Shown piece after piece: positions 1-9,046 of a stretch of 64,000 nucleotides of DNA. The stretch spans positions 248,001 to 312,000 of the forward strand of contig CALVAP010000004.1 of the NCBI GenBank assembly GCA_944325625.1, given 5' to 3'. Both the position numbers and the translations under genes were made by a program. Source of the stretch: Candidatus Gastranaerophilales bacterium. Lineage in GTDB: Bacteria > Cyanobacteriota > Vampirovibrionia > Gastranaerophilales > Gastranaerophilaceae. The notes under the pieces were generated by a model. That model was given only the letters and a program-made list of their open reading frames with translations, was not told the origin of the DNA and ran no database searches. Position 1 is the first letter of the stretch; each line of letters begins with the position of its first letter.

Positions 1-876
1 TCTATCCTACAGCGTGAAGACATTAATACCGAATATACTTATAAAATATCTTATGTTATAACAATGCCCGGACTTATTCTTCCGGAAAAAATTGACGCAA
101 GAATTGTTTCCGATAACTCAACAACTAAACTCAAACTAGCCCCTCAAAGTAACATAAAATTATTTTTACCAAAAACAGACTCAAAATTTACTGTAATCGA
201 ACCAATGAGACTCTCCGACTTTATGGAACTTCAATATCGTTCCGCTGAAGCCTTGACAGAGACCAACCATAAAATAAGTGCAATTTTATCAGAAGACGTT
301 ATAAGAGATTTACAAAATACCGCCAAGAATCTTGAAGACCTTACGGTTCAAGCCAAATCAACTTTTGAAAAAGCTGAAATGCTCATTGAAACTTCAAGAA
401 AAGAAATTGAAACGACCATGACATCTGTTAACACTCTAACCGAAAAAGTAATTGTCATGACAGATAATATCAATAATATCGTTGGCGATAAACAATTCAA
501 AGAACAGCTTATGAGTACAACTGCTCACATAGAAAGACTTTCTGGAAATATTAACAAATTACTTGAAGACGAAAAAACAAAAGAGACTCTGGATAATATC
601 AATGCGATATCCAAAAATGTTAATGATATCTCAACTTTTGTAAACAATATGTCACAAGATGAAGCGTTTAAAAAGAGACTCACAACAACTGTTGATAACT
701 TTAATAATGCTCTTGTTCAGCTCGATACAACACTCACTACAATTAACACTATCACTGAAGATGACAAAAATCTGCTTAAACGAACAATAAACGATACATA
801 CGAAACAAGCAAAAACCTTAGAAAATTCTCTGAAAAACTTAATAAACACTTCCTGCTTTTCAGATTACTTTTTTAA
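1..876 (+). CDS. MCE/MlaD-like lipid transport protein, C-terminal part (5' end outside window)
   Basis: The frame is open from base 1, so the ATG at 64 is internal and the true start lies upstream. The visible part begins with beta-strand-like sequence (ITMPGLILPEKIDARIV), as at the end of an MCE domain. It continues as a long polar helix (about residues 75-280) rich in T, N, E and K, with repeated NIN, NINxL and NxIxxL patterns typical of the coiled-coil tail of MlaD-type substrate-binding proteins. These proteins hold phospholipids in the periplasm and work with an MlaEF-type ABC permease, which is not in view. The protein ends in a hydrophobic stretch (FLLFRLLF). lpxK follows after 14 bp on the same strand, which suggests an outer-membrane lipid operon. 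The family assignment rests on the tail and a fragment of the domain, so it is moderate. Confidence 0.55.
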   Translation, partial: SILQREDINTEYTYKISYVITMPGLILPEKIDARIVSDNSTTKLKLAPQSNIKLFLPKTDSKFTVIEPMRLSDFMELQYRSAEALTETNHKISAILSEDVIRDLQNTAKNLEDLTVQAKSTFEKAEMLIETSRKEIETTMTSVNTLTEKVIVMTDNINNIVGDKQFKEQLMSTTAHIERLSGNINKLLEDEKTKETLDNINAISKNVNDISTFVNNMSQDEAFKKRLTTTVDNFNNALVQLDTTLTTINTITEDDKNLLKRTINDTYETSKNLRKFSEKLNKHFLLFRLLF

Positions 877-890
877 AAATTTAAGATAAA

Positions 891-1940
891 ATGAAAACGT
901 TCTTTACAAAATTACATTATGAAAAAAAACCAAATATCATGCAAAAGACGCTTTTGACAATCTTGTCACCTGCGTCTTTCGCATATTATGTAATCAGCGA
1001 ACTAAGAAACAACCTTTATAAAAAAAATCTCCTAAAATCTTATTCACCAAAAATCCTAACAGTTTCAATAGGCAACCTGACAACAGGAGGAACGGGCAAA
1101 ACCCCAATAACCGCATCCATTGCAAACTATTTAAACCAAAAAGGTTACAAAACGGCAATTTTATCTCGCGGATATGGTTCAAAATTAAATCCCAAAAATG
1201 TTAATGTTATTTCCAATGGGGAAAAAATATTTTATAACGCAAATATTGGTGGAGATGAACCTGTTTGGCTCGCTCATAACTGTCCACAGAGCATTGTTCT
1301 AACTTCTTCTGATAGAATAAAAATCGCAAAGTTTGCCCAAGATATGGGCTGCAACGCACTAATTCTTGATGACGGATTTCAACATCAAAGATTAAACAGA
1401 AATATCAACATACTTGTTGCAGATAGTGAAAAAATGTTCGGAAACAAAAAGCTTTTACCCTGCGGTCCACTGCGCGAGAGCTTAAAAAACCTTTCCAGAG
1501 CTAATGCTTTTATTATCGTAAATAAAACCAATCAACCCACCAATAAAGAAATTTATAAAGACTTGCCATCTGAAATTTTAAAAATTGAGTGCAATTTTGT
1601 AACCGACAAAGTCTATGAAATTCATTCAAATCAATTACTGGATACGCAAACAAATCAAAGAGTTTTAGCCTTTAGTGCAATAGGACAACCGGAACAGTTT
1701 TATAATTTGATTAAAGAAAACGGGCTTGAACTTATTAAAACAATAAGCTTTCCCGATCATCATAGCTATTCTTTAAATGACATTGACAACATAATTTTCA
1801 CTGCTCAAAATCTACAAATCGATACCATAATCACTACAGAAAAAGATTCGGTTAAAATTCAAAACCTAACCAATCATCCTATTTTTGCATTAAAATTAAA
1901 AGCCAACTTTTCACCTGAAGCGATTTTTGCTAATCGTTAA
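891..1940 (+). CDS. lpxK: Tetraacyldisaccharide 4'-kinase (lipid A synthesis)
   Basis: LpxK phosphorylates the 4' position of the lipid A disaccharide at the inner face of the inner membrane, a late step of the Raetz pathway. The 349-residue length is normal for the family. An N-terminal hydrophobic segment (about 20-45, SPASFAYYVISEL) fits the membrane anchor. It is followed by the modified Walker A loop SIGNLTTGGTGKTP (about 63-76), then ILSRGYGSK and the ILDDGFQHQ motif (D and H conserved in LpxK). The last third contains FPDHHSYS and a TTEKDSVKI segment, also family hallmarks. It lies 14 bp after the MCE-like gene. Its TAA stop is shared with the opposite-strand gene through the tetranucleotide TTAA at 1937-1940. 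Its presence shows that the organism makes lipid A. Confidence 0.93.
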   Translation: MKTFFTKLHYEKKPNIMQKTLLTILSPASFAYYVISELRNNLYKKNLLKSYSPKILTVSIGNLTTGGTGKTPITASIANYLNQKGYKTAILSRGYGSKLNPKNVNVISNGEKIFYNANIGGDEPVWLAHNCPQSIVLTSSDRIKIAKFAQDMGCNALILDDGFQHQRLNRNINILVADSEKMFGNKKLLPCGPLRESLKNLSRANAFIIVNKTNQPTNKEIYKDLPSEILKIECNFVTDKVYEIHSNQLLDTQTNQRVLAFSAIGQPEQFYNLIKENGLELIKTISFPDHHSYSLNDIDNIIFTAQNLQIDTIITTEKDSVKIQNLTNHPIFALKLKANFSPEAIFANR

Positions 1941-4375
1941 GCAGCATTATTAGCCTTGTTTGCTTTTTTCTTTGCATCGGCTGAAACAACTTTCTTACCT
2001 GTTAACTCTGTCATAAATCTAAAATACTTACCCTTGATTCCGGGAGCGTTATTATTTTGGTATTCCAACTCATTAATTTCATCCCTTGACATTTTAACAA
2101 TTGGTTTACCGATAGATTTTCTCGTAAACACCTCACAAACAACAGTACAAGCCGCTGTCACCGCAGACATACCCATTAATGAAGCGTGATAGAACTTCCT
2201 AAACGTGTTGTTGAACAAATCTATAAACAATGTCTGATAGAATATACCGGTAATTCTTTGTTGAAAACGTTCTTTTGCTTTCAATGCTGCTCCGGCATTA
2301 TCTTCACCAAGTGATTTCATCATTACCATATTGTAATCATCTGCTATCAAGAACCACGTCGTTACTGTTGATGCAAACAACTTTGTCAACTTGCTCAACT
2401 CTGCATTACTGTAATCAGATTTTGTCATATTGTTGAAAGAAGAAATCATTCCCTGCTTAATATACTTTTCAAATGCCTCAGGTGAAAGTTTCTTTGCATT
2501 ATCTTGAAGGTCTATAATACTATTTGTAATCGTATCAAGTGGTTTTGATGATTTTTTTGCGCTTTCTTTGGTTATAAGATTAACCAAATTATTTACTATG
2601 GTAAATGGGAACTTCGCCGTTGCCCACATAAACTTGAATGGAGCTATCACAAAATCAACAGCCGGTTTAATTTTCTTATCGGTCTTTCCAAGTTTATATA
2701 CATCTTCAGAAGGCTTTGCAAAATCCTTGATATATTTGTTTAGATTTTCTTTTAGTGAACTTTGGGGAATTTTGTGTTTTTTGAGTAAGTCGGAATTTCT
2801 TTCAACAATAGCTTTAAAGTCAACATCATTAGATTTAAGCAGTTCTTGCAAAAGTTTTGAAACTGCTGAGATATCCTCATCTCTCGCTTGAACAAGCTTA
2901 CTATACCTTTCAGCAATCTCATTAAATCCCGCTGCTCTGAGTTTATTGGTCAGTTCTTGAAACTCAGTTTTAGGAATATAGAAGTCTTTTTTGACTATCT
3001 CGTTATATCTGTTTTTGAAATAGCCAAAGAAGGAATTAAAAGCCTTGTCAACCGAAGGAATTTTTCTGCCATACTTAACCCCAAAACCTATTCCAATCGA
3101 GGCTAGAATAGCATTCCTTATCATAGACATTGTCAAAAGACCGCCTTCTTTGTTATTTTTGGCATTTTCCTTATCTCTCTTTGCAGTAACTTTGCCAACA
3201 ATATCAGCCGTCTGTTCATATATAGAATTGTCCTTAACCGCATTAGCAACAGAAGATGAAAAAGCATTGAATGCTCCACCCTTAAATGCAGTAAAAGCCT
3301 TGTTATCTGACCTTGTAAATGCCACCGGCATCGGATAATATTTGTATATTAAATCCGTTTTATCTTTTTCATCTTTAATTTTGATGAGGTTCTGATCTTC
3401 AGCCATTTGTTTTGCTTTTTCTTTAGAGATAAATGTTATACTCTTTCCATTAGCAAGCCTTGAACTTGTTTCTGCAATCAATACCGGAATTGTGGAAGAA
3501 AGAGCCGTTCCTATAAGACTTGAGTTAACAAGCTTAGTCAGTCCACCTAGAATAACAAGCTGGATATACGCCGTAATACCTACCCTTGACAATTCTTGAT
3601 TGAAACGTTTGTCATACTCTTGCTTAGCCATATCCGGGTTGTCATCGCAAAATCTGGAAAGGTTATAAGCATCATTCGCCAAAAAGAATGCCGGAATAGC
3701 ACCCGATACAATTCTGTTTAACGAGCGTTCATGCACCGTATTATATTTTCCTGTTTTAGGATCTGAAAACTTTTGTGAATGCTCAAAAATCCAGTTATCA
3801 ATATCAGCACTTTTGCCCTTCATTTTTTTAGAAACTTGCTCAAAAAGTCCCATTACACCGTTAAACTCTTCTTCATTTAGCGCATTTTTCCTGCGTGAAG
3901 TTAGGAACTTTGACTCATAAATACTTTCAGATATTTTCTTTAGGAATGGAACCTTTTTCATAACATTTAACGCAAAATCTGCCAAATCAAAAGGCATCTG
4001 AACAAATGGATACGCAAGACTTTCTCCTACCAATCTTGGCACTGATTTTCTCACAAATTCTACTGATTCGCCATTTCTTATTATTCTATCCGAATGAGTA
4101 TCTAACAATAATTGATACCTTTTGGTAAAAGTATCGCCCAACACTGATGTAACCTTATTCAACACAGCTGTGGCATTTTCTACTTTTACGTTAGGTATAG
4201 AAAAACCTTTAAAGCTTAATTCTCTCGAATATCGGTTTAAAGGTTTTTTTAGTTGACTATTATTTTCAAATGAAGGGTCTAAATGAAAAGACAAATCGGG
4301 AATGGAATACTTCACCCTGGGCATTGGACCCGCTGGGTAAGGTTTATTTAACATATCCGTCTTCCTAATTTGCAT
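1937..4375 (-). CDS. Large lineage-specific protein with an internal duplication
   Basis: I do not recognise the 812-residue product. The start is supported by AAGGA just upstream of ATG 4375. The N-terminus is polar and Pro-rich, without a signal peptide, and carries LSFKGF at residues 53-58 (see the S-F-x-G finding). The protein contains two copies of one module, at about residues 120-320 and 575-767. In both cores a F-L-x-x-D-x-Y-N motif (231-238, 676-682) is followed by RF-x-Q, a hydrophobic stretch with SL-x-G, and E-x3-R-x3-GK-x-I, with identical 55-residue spacing from RF onward. A further hydrophobic segment lies near 418-436. The middle (460-560) is charged and helical. The C-terminus is Lys/Ala-rich. 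The hydrophobic segments suggest membrane association or membrane insertion. Convergent with lpxK; a separate transcript upstream of the hairpin at 4577-4616. Confidence 0.85.
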   Translation of the reverse strand: MQIRKTDMLNKPYPAGPMPRVKYSIPDLSFHLDPSFENNSQLKKPLNRYSRELSFKGFSIPNVKVENATAVLNKVTSVLGDTFTKRYQLLLDTHSDRIIRNGESVEFVRKSVPRLVGESLAYPFVQMPFDLADFALNVMKKVPFLKKISESIYESKFLTSRRKNALNEEEFNGVMGLFEQVSKKMKGKSADIDNWIFEHSQKFSDPKTGKYNTVHERSLNRIVSGAIPAFFLANDAYNLSRFCDDNPDMAKQEYDKRFNQELSRVGITAYIQLVILGGLTKLVNSSLIGTALSSTIPVLIAETSSRLANGKSITFISKEKAKQMAEDQNLIKIKDEKDKTDLIYKYYPMPVAFTRSDNKAFTAFKGGAFNAFSSSVANAVKDNSIYEQTADIVGKVTAKRDKENAKNNKEGGLLTMSMIRNAILASIGIGFGVKYGRKIPSVDKAFNSFFGYFKNRYNEIVKKDFYIPKTEFQELTNKLRAAGFNEIAERYSKLVQARDEDISAVSKLLQELLKSNDVDFKAIVERNSDLLKKHKIPQSSLKENLNKYIKDFAKPSEDVYKLGKTDKKIKPAVDFVIAPFKFMWATAKFPFTIVNNLVNLITKESAKKSSKPLDTITNSIIDLQDNAKKLSPEAFEKYIKQGMISSFNNMTKSDYSNAELSKLTKLFASTVTTWFLIADDYNMVMMKSLGEDNAGAALKAKERFQQRITGIFYQTLFIDLFNNTFRKFYHASLMGMSAVTAACTVVCEVFTRKSIGKPIVKMSRDEINELEYQNNNAPGIKGKYFRFMTELTGKKVVSADAKKKANKANNAA
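2075..2359 (-). repeat. Second copy of the duplicated core module (protein level)
   Basis: Encodes residues about 673-767 of the 812-residue protein. It aligns with residues 228-320 through FL-x2-D-x-YN, RF-x-Q, SL-x-G and E-x3-R-x3-GK. The repeat shows in the protein and not at the DNA level, so it is an old duplication. Confidence 0.6.
3416..3694 (-). repeat. First copy of the duplicated core module (protein level)
   Basis: Encodes residues about 228-320 (FFLANDAYN through GKSITFISKEK), the partner of the copy at 2075-2359. Weaker similarity extends upstream to about residue 120 (PFVQMPFDLADFAL versus VIAPFKFMWATAKFPF). Confidence 0.6.
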
Positions 4376-4576
4376 TTTTCCTTCTTTAATCGATTTTTGA
4401 AATCTATTAAATTTTCACTTTTCTTATTTACTCATGTTTTTTTGAAATAATCAAGCAAGAGTATATATTAACTTAATTAAATTTAATAAAGCTCAAACAC
4501 TGTTCTACTAAACATATAAAGCCGGTATTTAAAATTTTTTGTTAATAAAAAATCATATATTTACATGACTTTACAT

Positions 4577-4616
4577 AAAAAAAGACGCCCGCAAAATATC
4601 GCAGACGCCTTTTTTA
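4577..4616 (-). terminator. Rho-independent terminator after the rpoB-rpoC2 / exported-protein operon
   Basis: Read on the minus strand, AAAAAAGGCGTCTGC pairs with GCGGGCGTCTTTTTT across an 8-nt loop. This gives a 15-bp stem (three G-U pairs) ending in a U tract. The wobble pairs become A-C mismatches on the plus strand, so the structure points to minus-strand use. It lies 12 bp past the stop of the gene ending at 4629. Confidence 0.75.
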
Positions 4617-4628
4617 TTTTCGAAGTTA

Positions 4629-5102
4629 TTACTGTTTTTTCGCTCCCACAAGAATCGCCGTTTGGTAAGTATCCATTGATTCTTCCTTTATCTTATATTG
4701 TCCTGAAGAATCTTTGCCTATAACGAAATATGCGGGAAGTTTATAATCACTCAAAGATGGCTGCCTTCTGCAAGAAATTCTATAATCATTACCAACTTGA
4801 GTTATTATCCTATCTGTATAAAAGTTTTTGTAATTTCTTACTTTTGCCAATTTAGAGTTCATACGAAGCTGCTTCATATAAACACTTGTATCAGTTACAA
4901 CGCTTTCTCTTGTTCCGTCCTTCTTAATCACCACACGGATAATCTTCGCATTGGGTGAATAAAAAGACGGTAAATTCTCGCTGTAGCTGTTAGCTGCCTC
5001 AACATACCTGTTGAAAAAAGCAGCAACATCATCCTTTGGACCAGCAAATGATGCCGTTCCTGCAAAAATAAGAATAAATATAGCAAATAACTTTTTCAAC
5101 AT
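4629..5102 (-). CDS. Small exported protein, possible NTF2/SnoaL-like fold
   Basis: A protein of 157 residues with a clear Sec signal peptide: KK, then hydrophobic LFAIFILIFAG, and a likely cleavage after TASFA (residue 20), so the mature protein is periplasmic. The mature part starts with DDVAAFFNRYVEAANSYSENLPSFYSPNAKI. This is the helix-turn-strand pattern of NTF2-like (SnoaL/DUF4440-type) domains, where a helix with an F-x-x-Y-V-x-A-x-N pattern leads into a chain position for a small molecule. No catalytic residues can be named. It lies 17 bp downstream of rpoC2 and ends just before the terminator, so it is probably the last cistron of the RNA polymerase transcript. The fold assignment is inference. 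Confidence 0.75.
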   Translation of the reverse strand: MLKKLFAIFILIFAGTASFAGPKDDVAAFFNRYVEAANSYSENLPSFYSPNAKIIRVVIKKDGTRESVVTDTSVYMKQLRMNSKLAKVRNYKNFYTDRIITQVGNDYRISCRRQPSLSDYKLPAYFVIGKDSSGQYKIKEESMDTYQTAILVGAKKQ

Positions 5103-5119
5103 CTAGTTTTTCCTTTATT

Positions 5120-8100
5120 TTACTCGATTGTAAAATCCGGAGCTCCGAACATACCTTCGATTTCTTCGAGAATCGCAGATGGTTTTCTGGCTTGATTTTT
5201 AGCAGCCATAGCCCTTCTTTGCGCTTCTTTGTCTTTTTCTTCGTTAGCATTAGTTAAATGATAATATCCTGTACCAGCAGGTATCAATCTTCCAATAATA
5301 ACGTTTTCTTTCAAACCTCTTAGCAAATCTTTTTTGCCCTCTACCGCAGCTTCCGTAAGAATTCTTGTTGTTTCTTGGAACGATGCAGCTGAAATAAAGC
5401 TTTCTGTATTCAAAGAGGCTTTTGTAATACCGAGTAATACAGGCTCATAAGTAGCTACCTGCCCGCCGGTTTCTTCTACCGCCTTGTTTTCGTTTTCTAC
5501 TACTTGAGCTTCAACCAATTCTCCAGGTAAGAGCTTTGTATCACCTGATTCCACTACTCTAACCTTTTTGGTCATCTGTCTTACTATAATTTCAACGTGC
5601 TTATCAGCAATTTCAACACCTTGCGAACGATATACTCTTTGAACCTCATCTACAAGGTATTGTTGAGCTGCTTCTACACCGCATAGCCTTATTACGTCAT
5701 GCGGATTTAACGGTCCGCTTGTTAACGGTTGTCCAACTTTTATAGTCTGTTTGTCTTGAACTATTATGTTGGAGTCAATCGGGTATTTTATCTCTACTCG
5801 ACCGTTATCGTTTTTAATATACAATCTGGGTACATCGTCTTCAATCTCTATTTCGGCTACTCCATCCATCTCTGCCAAAATAGCTACTTCTTTCGGTTTT
5901 CTTCCTTCAAGAAGTTCTTCTACTCTCGGAAGACCTTGAACAATATCACCTGTTTTTTGTCTTTCGAATACTAATGTCGCAAGCATATCACCACGAAGTA
6001 CCAATGAATGATTATCAACCTGAAGCATTGTTCCCGGACTAATCAAATACGGACGTCCGACTCTTACTTTAATTGCTGATTTACCAACTTCTGTTACTAA
6101 ACCTGATACAGGAGATTGTTCTCCACCTGATGAAAGAACTGTGTCCATTCTCACAAACTCACCAACTTTTACTATTGGTTTTGATTTCAAAGTGATTTCA
6201 GTTTCGGAGTTATCTGCAATTAACAACAATCTTCTAAGCTCTTCGCTGTCTGACTTAATACTTGCAACTGCATCGTTTATTGCCAAAACTTGTGTCTTCG
6301 CAACAGGTGTTTTTGAATCTATCGTTTGACCGTTTTCAACCAAAAGTTCCGTTTGCATTGACGTCAATGTCTTTGCAGAACCTTCAATTTCACGACGAAC
6401 AATCAATGTTTCTAAAACTACAATTCTCAAATTATCGTTCTTGTCAAGCTCAACCATACCTTTTAGATGGCTCAAGTACCCTTGCATTTGCAAAACAAGA
6501 CTTGTTCTGGTTAATGTAGCACCGTCCAGATTTCTTACTCTTGAACCGTCTTTGTATTGTAGTTGAGTAACTGGAACTATATCTATCGCCTCATCTGTTG
6601 ATGCAAACTTAATAGATACATCCTTAGGCTCAATTCTGAATTTTTGTACCGGTCTGATAAGGATTTGAATAGGTTTGTTTGTAATCGACTCTTCATCCAA
6701 TCCAATAGCATCCAATTCTTCATCCAAATCATCTATTTCCAAATTATCACTTTCATTTTCCAATATGGTGACAATTGAAGTTTCTTTAGCTTTAATTTTG
6801 CCGGCAATTACAGTTCCTTTTTCTACAACTTCACCTTCTTCCACTTTCAATTCTGAAATTGAATCAAGCGTATGAAGTTCACCAGGACGAATAACTACTT
6901 CGTGAATAATATCGTTAAATTCCTTAATCTCAACAATACCGTCTATGTGAGTGTATAGGTCTTTAACAACTTCTGTACCGGCTGTGACATATGTTTGTGA
7001 TTCAACCATCTTCAAACTTGCATCTTTTGAAATTTGGTGAATTTCTTCCGGTATAAATACAATATCACCTGCTTGGGTAATTATTTGATTTTCATCAACT
7101 TCTACGTCTATGTATCTTATTTCACCAGAAGACTGAACTGCACACTCATCATCCACAAGCTCTGCTATTATCATTCCGTTTTCTACCGTAGTATCAACAG
7201 GAGATTTAACTATATATTTTTCTCCAGTCTTTTCTACTAACCAGAATTGTTCTTTTTTAGTATTTTCAAAGCTTGCATTCTCTGCTGTTAAAGAAGCTAT
7301 TACGATAGTAAGTTCTTTACCTTGCACAATTTTCTTAATCTTCTTGCCTTCAAATTTTGTATCTTCTATAACAAGGCTTTCTCCAACTCTAACTTCTCCG
7401 CCATGTTCTGATACAACATATGTTTCTGCAAGTTTTTCACCTGCTTTAACTTTTTGCTCGTCCTTTACAAGAACTTTTGAACCGGTAGGCAACGAATATA
7501 CATCGCCTCCCAAAATCCATACTATACCATTTTTGTTAGCTGTTCTTGAAATATTACCCTGACGATCTTTCTTTTCATCAGCTACAAAGTCTTCAAATAT
7601 AACCTCACCGCTCAAATCTGCATTAATATCTTTTGTAGCTTTCTCAGTCAAACGGCTTCCATCCCCTGATGATGCCGGTTCAAACTCGGCTATATGATCA
7701 CCTTTTTTAACTGTCGTACCTTCTGCTACATGCATTACTGCTCCTGCAGGTACGTGGAATTTTTCAGTTCTCTTTGCGGATTTAAGCTCTATATCTGTTT
7801 CTGCAAGAGTTACCTGTACAATATCACCATGACGTGTTCTTAACTCTTTTGTTCTGATTTTTGAAACAATTTCACCATCAAATGGAGCTATAATTTGCTT
7901 CATTGCACCAGAACCCTTAAATACACCACCTGTGTGGAACGTTCTCATTGTCAACTGTGTTCCGGGCTCACCAATTGATTGAGCTGCTATAATACCAATC
8001 GATTCTCCAATATCAACCATTTTTTGAGTTGTTAATGCCCAACCATAACATTTTTGGCATACGCCATATTCCAACTCGCAAGTCAATCCGGAACGAACTC

Positions 8101-8971
8101 TCAATGACTGAACGTCTAAGTCTTCAACAACTTTAACATCTTCTCTGTCCATTGTTGTATTTGCGGGGATTATTACGTTTCCTTTTTCATCTTTTATATC
8201 TTCTGCAATGGTTCTTCCCAAAAGTCTTTCTGCCAAAGGAACAACTACTTTTTCACCATCTGAGATAGCAGTCATTGTTATAGCTTTTTTAGTATGACAA
8301 TCCGCTTCTCTGATAATAACATCTTGTGCTACGTCTACAAGACGTCTTGTAAGATATCCTGAGTCGGCTGTTTTTAACGCTGTGTCTACAAGCCCTTTAC
8401 GTGCACCGTATGATGAAATAATATATTCTGTTACTGATAAGCCTTCTTTAAAGTTCGATTTAATCGGCAAGTCAATGATTTGTCCTTGCGCATCTGCCAT
8501 CAAGCCTCTCATACCTACAAGCTGTGATACCTGTGAAAGGTTACCTCTCGCTCCAGAGAATGCCATCATATAAACAGGATTTAGTTTATCAAAGTTCTTT
8601 ACCACTTGATCTGTCAGTTTCGCAGTCGTTTCAGACCAAGTGTCAATAACTTTTGTATATCTTTCTACTTCCGTAATCTCACCTTTTAAATAACGGTGAG
8701 TTGACTTATCTATTTCGGTTTGAGCTTCGTTTAACAGTTCTTGTTTTTCTGCCGGTACTGACAAGTCGCTTATTGAAATTGTTGTACCGGATTTTGTTGC
8801 AAATTTATACCCCAGGTTCTTAAGGTTATTAGCCAACGTTGCTGTTTTAGCTCCGCCGTATTCCAGATAAGCCTGCGTTAATAAGTCCTTTAGGGCTCCT
8901 TTATTCATAACTTTATTGATAAAATCCACGGATTTTTTCTTTGAAGTTTTTGGAACTAACGTATTGTTCAT
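5120..8971 (-). CDS. rpoC2: RNA polymerase beta-prime subunit, C-terminal part (RpoC2)
   Basis: This is the C-terminal half of beta-prime, which in the cyanobacterial lineage is a separate polypeptide. ATG 8971 (MNNTLVPK) is chosen because AGAGGG lies just upstream; an in-frame extension to 9028 would run through the rpoC1-rpoC2 hairpin and lacks a ribosome site. The 1283-residue product has the second zinc site (C in DCHTKK, then LTCELEYGVCQKCYG). It also has the trigger-loop segment IGEPGTQLTMRTFHTGG and the C-terminal IPAGTGYYH and EEIEGMFGAPDF segments. Between the trigger-loop halves sits a very long insertion of beta-rich repeats (GE..., VKKGD, VEKGTVIAGK patterns), as expected for the SI3 sandwich-barrel hybrid insert of cyanobacterial enzymes. 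Combined RpoC1 and RpoC2 length is about 1850 residues, well above E. coli RpoC. Confidence 0.97.
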   Translation of the reverse strand: MNNTLVPKTSKKKSVDFINKVMNKGALKDLLTQAYLEYGGAKTATLANNLKNLGYKFATKSGTTISISDLSVPAEKQELLNEAQTEIDKSTHRYLKGEITEVERYTKVIDTWSETTAKLTDQVVKNFDKLNPVYMMAFSGARGNLSQVSQLVGMRGLMADAQGQIIDLPIKSNFKEGLSVTEYIISSYGARKGLVDTALKTADSGYLTRRLVDVAQDVIIREADCHTKKAITMTAISDGEKVVVPLAERLLGRTIAEDIKDEKGNVIIPANTTMDREDVKVVEDLDVQSLRVRSGLTCELEYGVCQKCYGWALTTQKMVDIGESIGIIAAQSIGEPGTQLTMRTFHTGGVFKGSGAMKQIIAPFDGEIVSKIRTKELRTRHGDIVQVTLAETDIELKSAKRTEKFHVPAGAVMHVAEGTTVKKGDHIAEFEPASSGDGSRLTEKATKDINADLSGEVIFEDFVADEKKDRQGNISRTANKNGIVWILGGDVYSLPTGSKVLVKDEQKVKAGEKLAETYVVSEHGGEVRVGESLVIEDTKFEGKKIKKIVQGKELTIVIASLTAENASFENTKKEQFWLVEKTGEKYIVKSPVDTTVENGMIIAELVDDECAVQSSGEIRYIDVEVDENQIITQAGDIVFIPEEIHQISKDASLKMVESQTYVTAGTEVVKDLYTHIDGIVEIKEFNDIIHEVVIRPGELHTLDSISELKVEEGEVVEKGTVIAGKIKAKETSIVTILENESDNLEIDDLDEELDAIGLDEESITNKPIQILIRPVQKFRIEPKDVSIKFASTDEAIDIVPVTQLQYKDGSRVRNLDGATLTRTSLVLQMQGYLSHLKGMVELDKNDNLRIVVLETLIVRREIEGSAKTLTSMQTELLVENGQTIDSKTPVAKTQVLAINDAVASIKSDSEELRRLLLIADNSETEITLKSKPIVKVGEFVRMDTVLSSGGEQSPVSGLVTEVGKSAIKVRVGRPYLISPGTMLQVDNHSLVLRGDMLATLVFERQKTGDIVQGLPRVEELLEGRKPKEVAILAEMDGVAEIEIEDDVPRLYIKNDNGRVEIKYPIDSNIIVQDKQTIKVGQPLTSGPLNPHDVIRLCGVEAAQQYLVDEVQRVYRSQGVEIADKHVEIIVRQMTKKVRVVESGDTKLLPGELVEAQVVENENKAVEETGGQVATYEPVLLGITKASLNTESFISAASFQETTRILTEAAVEGKKDLLRGLKENVIIGRLIPAGTGYYHLTNANEEKDKEAQRRAMAAKNQARKPSAILEEIEGMFGAPDFTIE

Positions 8972-9012
8972 TATTATATTTCCCTCTTTATTAATTGTTC
9001 TTGGCAAATATC

Positions 9013-9044
9013 TTAAGCGAAAAGTCAAATGACTTTTCGCTTAA
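9013..9044 (-). other. Perfect 15-bp hairpin between rpoC1 and rpoC2
   Basis: Arms 9013-9027 (ttaagcgaaaagtca) and 9030-9044 are exact reverse complements around a 2-nt centre. The element begins 2 nt after the rpoC1 stop and ends 41 nt before the rpoC2 ATG. No U tract follows on the minus strand, so a full terminator is unlikely. An RNA processing, pausing or mRNA-stability site is more plausible. Confidence 0.7.
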
Positions 9045-9046
9045 TC

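Noticed and set aside
64-876. ATG at 64 as the start of the first gene
   Set aside because: The frame is open to base 1 with sequence fitting an MCE domain, so the start lies outside the window.
9013-9044. Calling the rpoC1-rpoC2 hairpin an intrinsic terminator
   Set aside because: No U tract follows on the minus strand and rpoC2 is essential and downstream, so full termination is implausible.
8972-9046. rpoC1-rpoC2 break as a sequencing frameshift
   Set aside because: There is a real stop, 75 bp of gap with a hairpin, a new Shine-Dalgarno and ATG, and the split falls where cyanobacterial rpoC is split.
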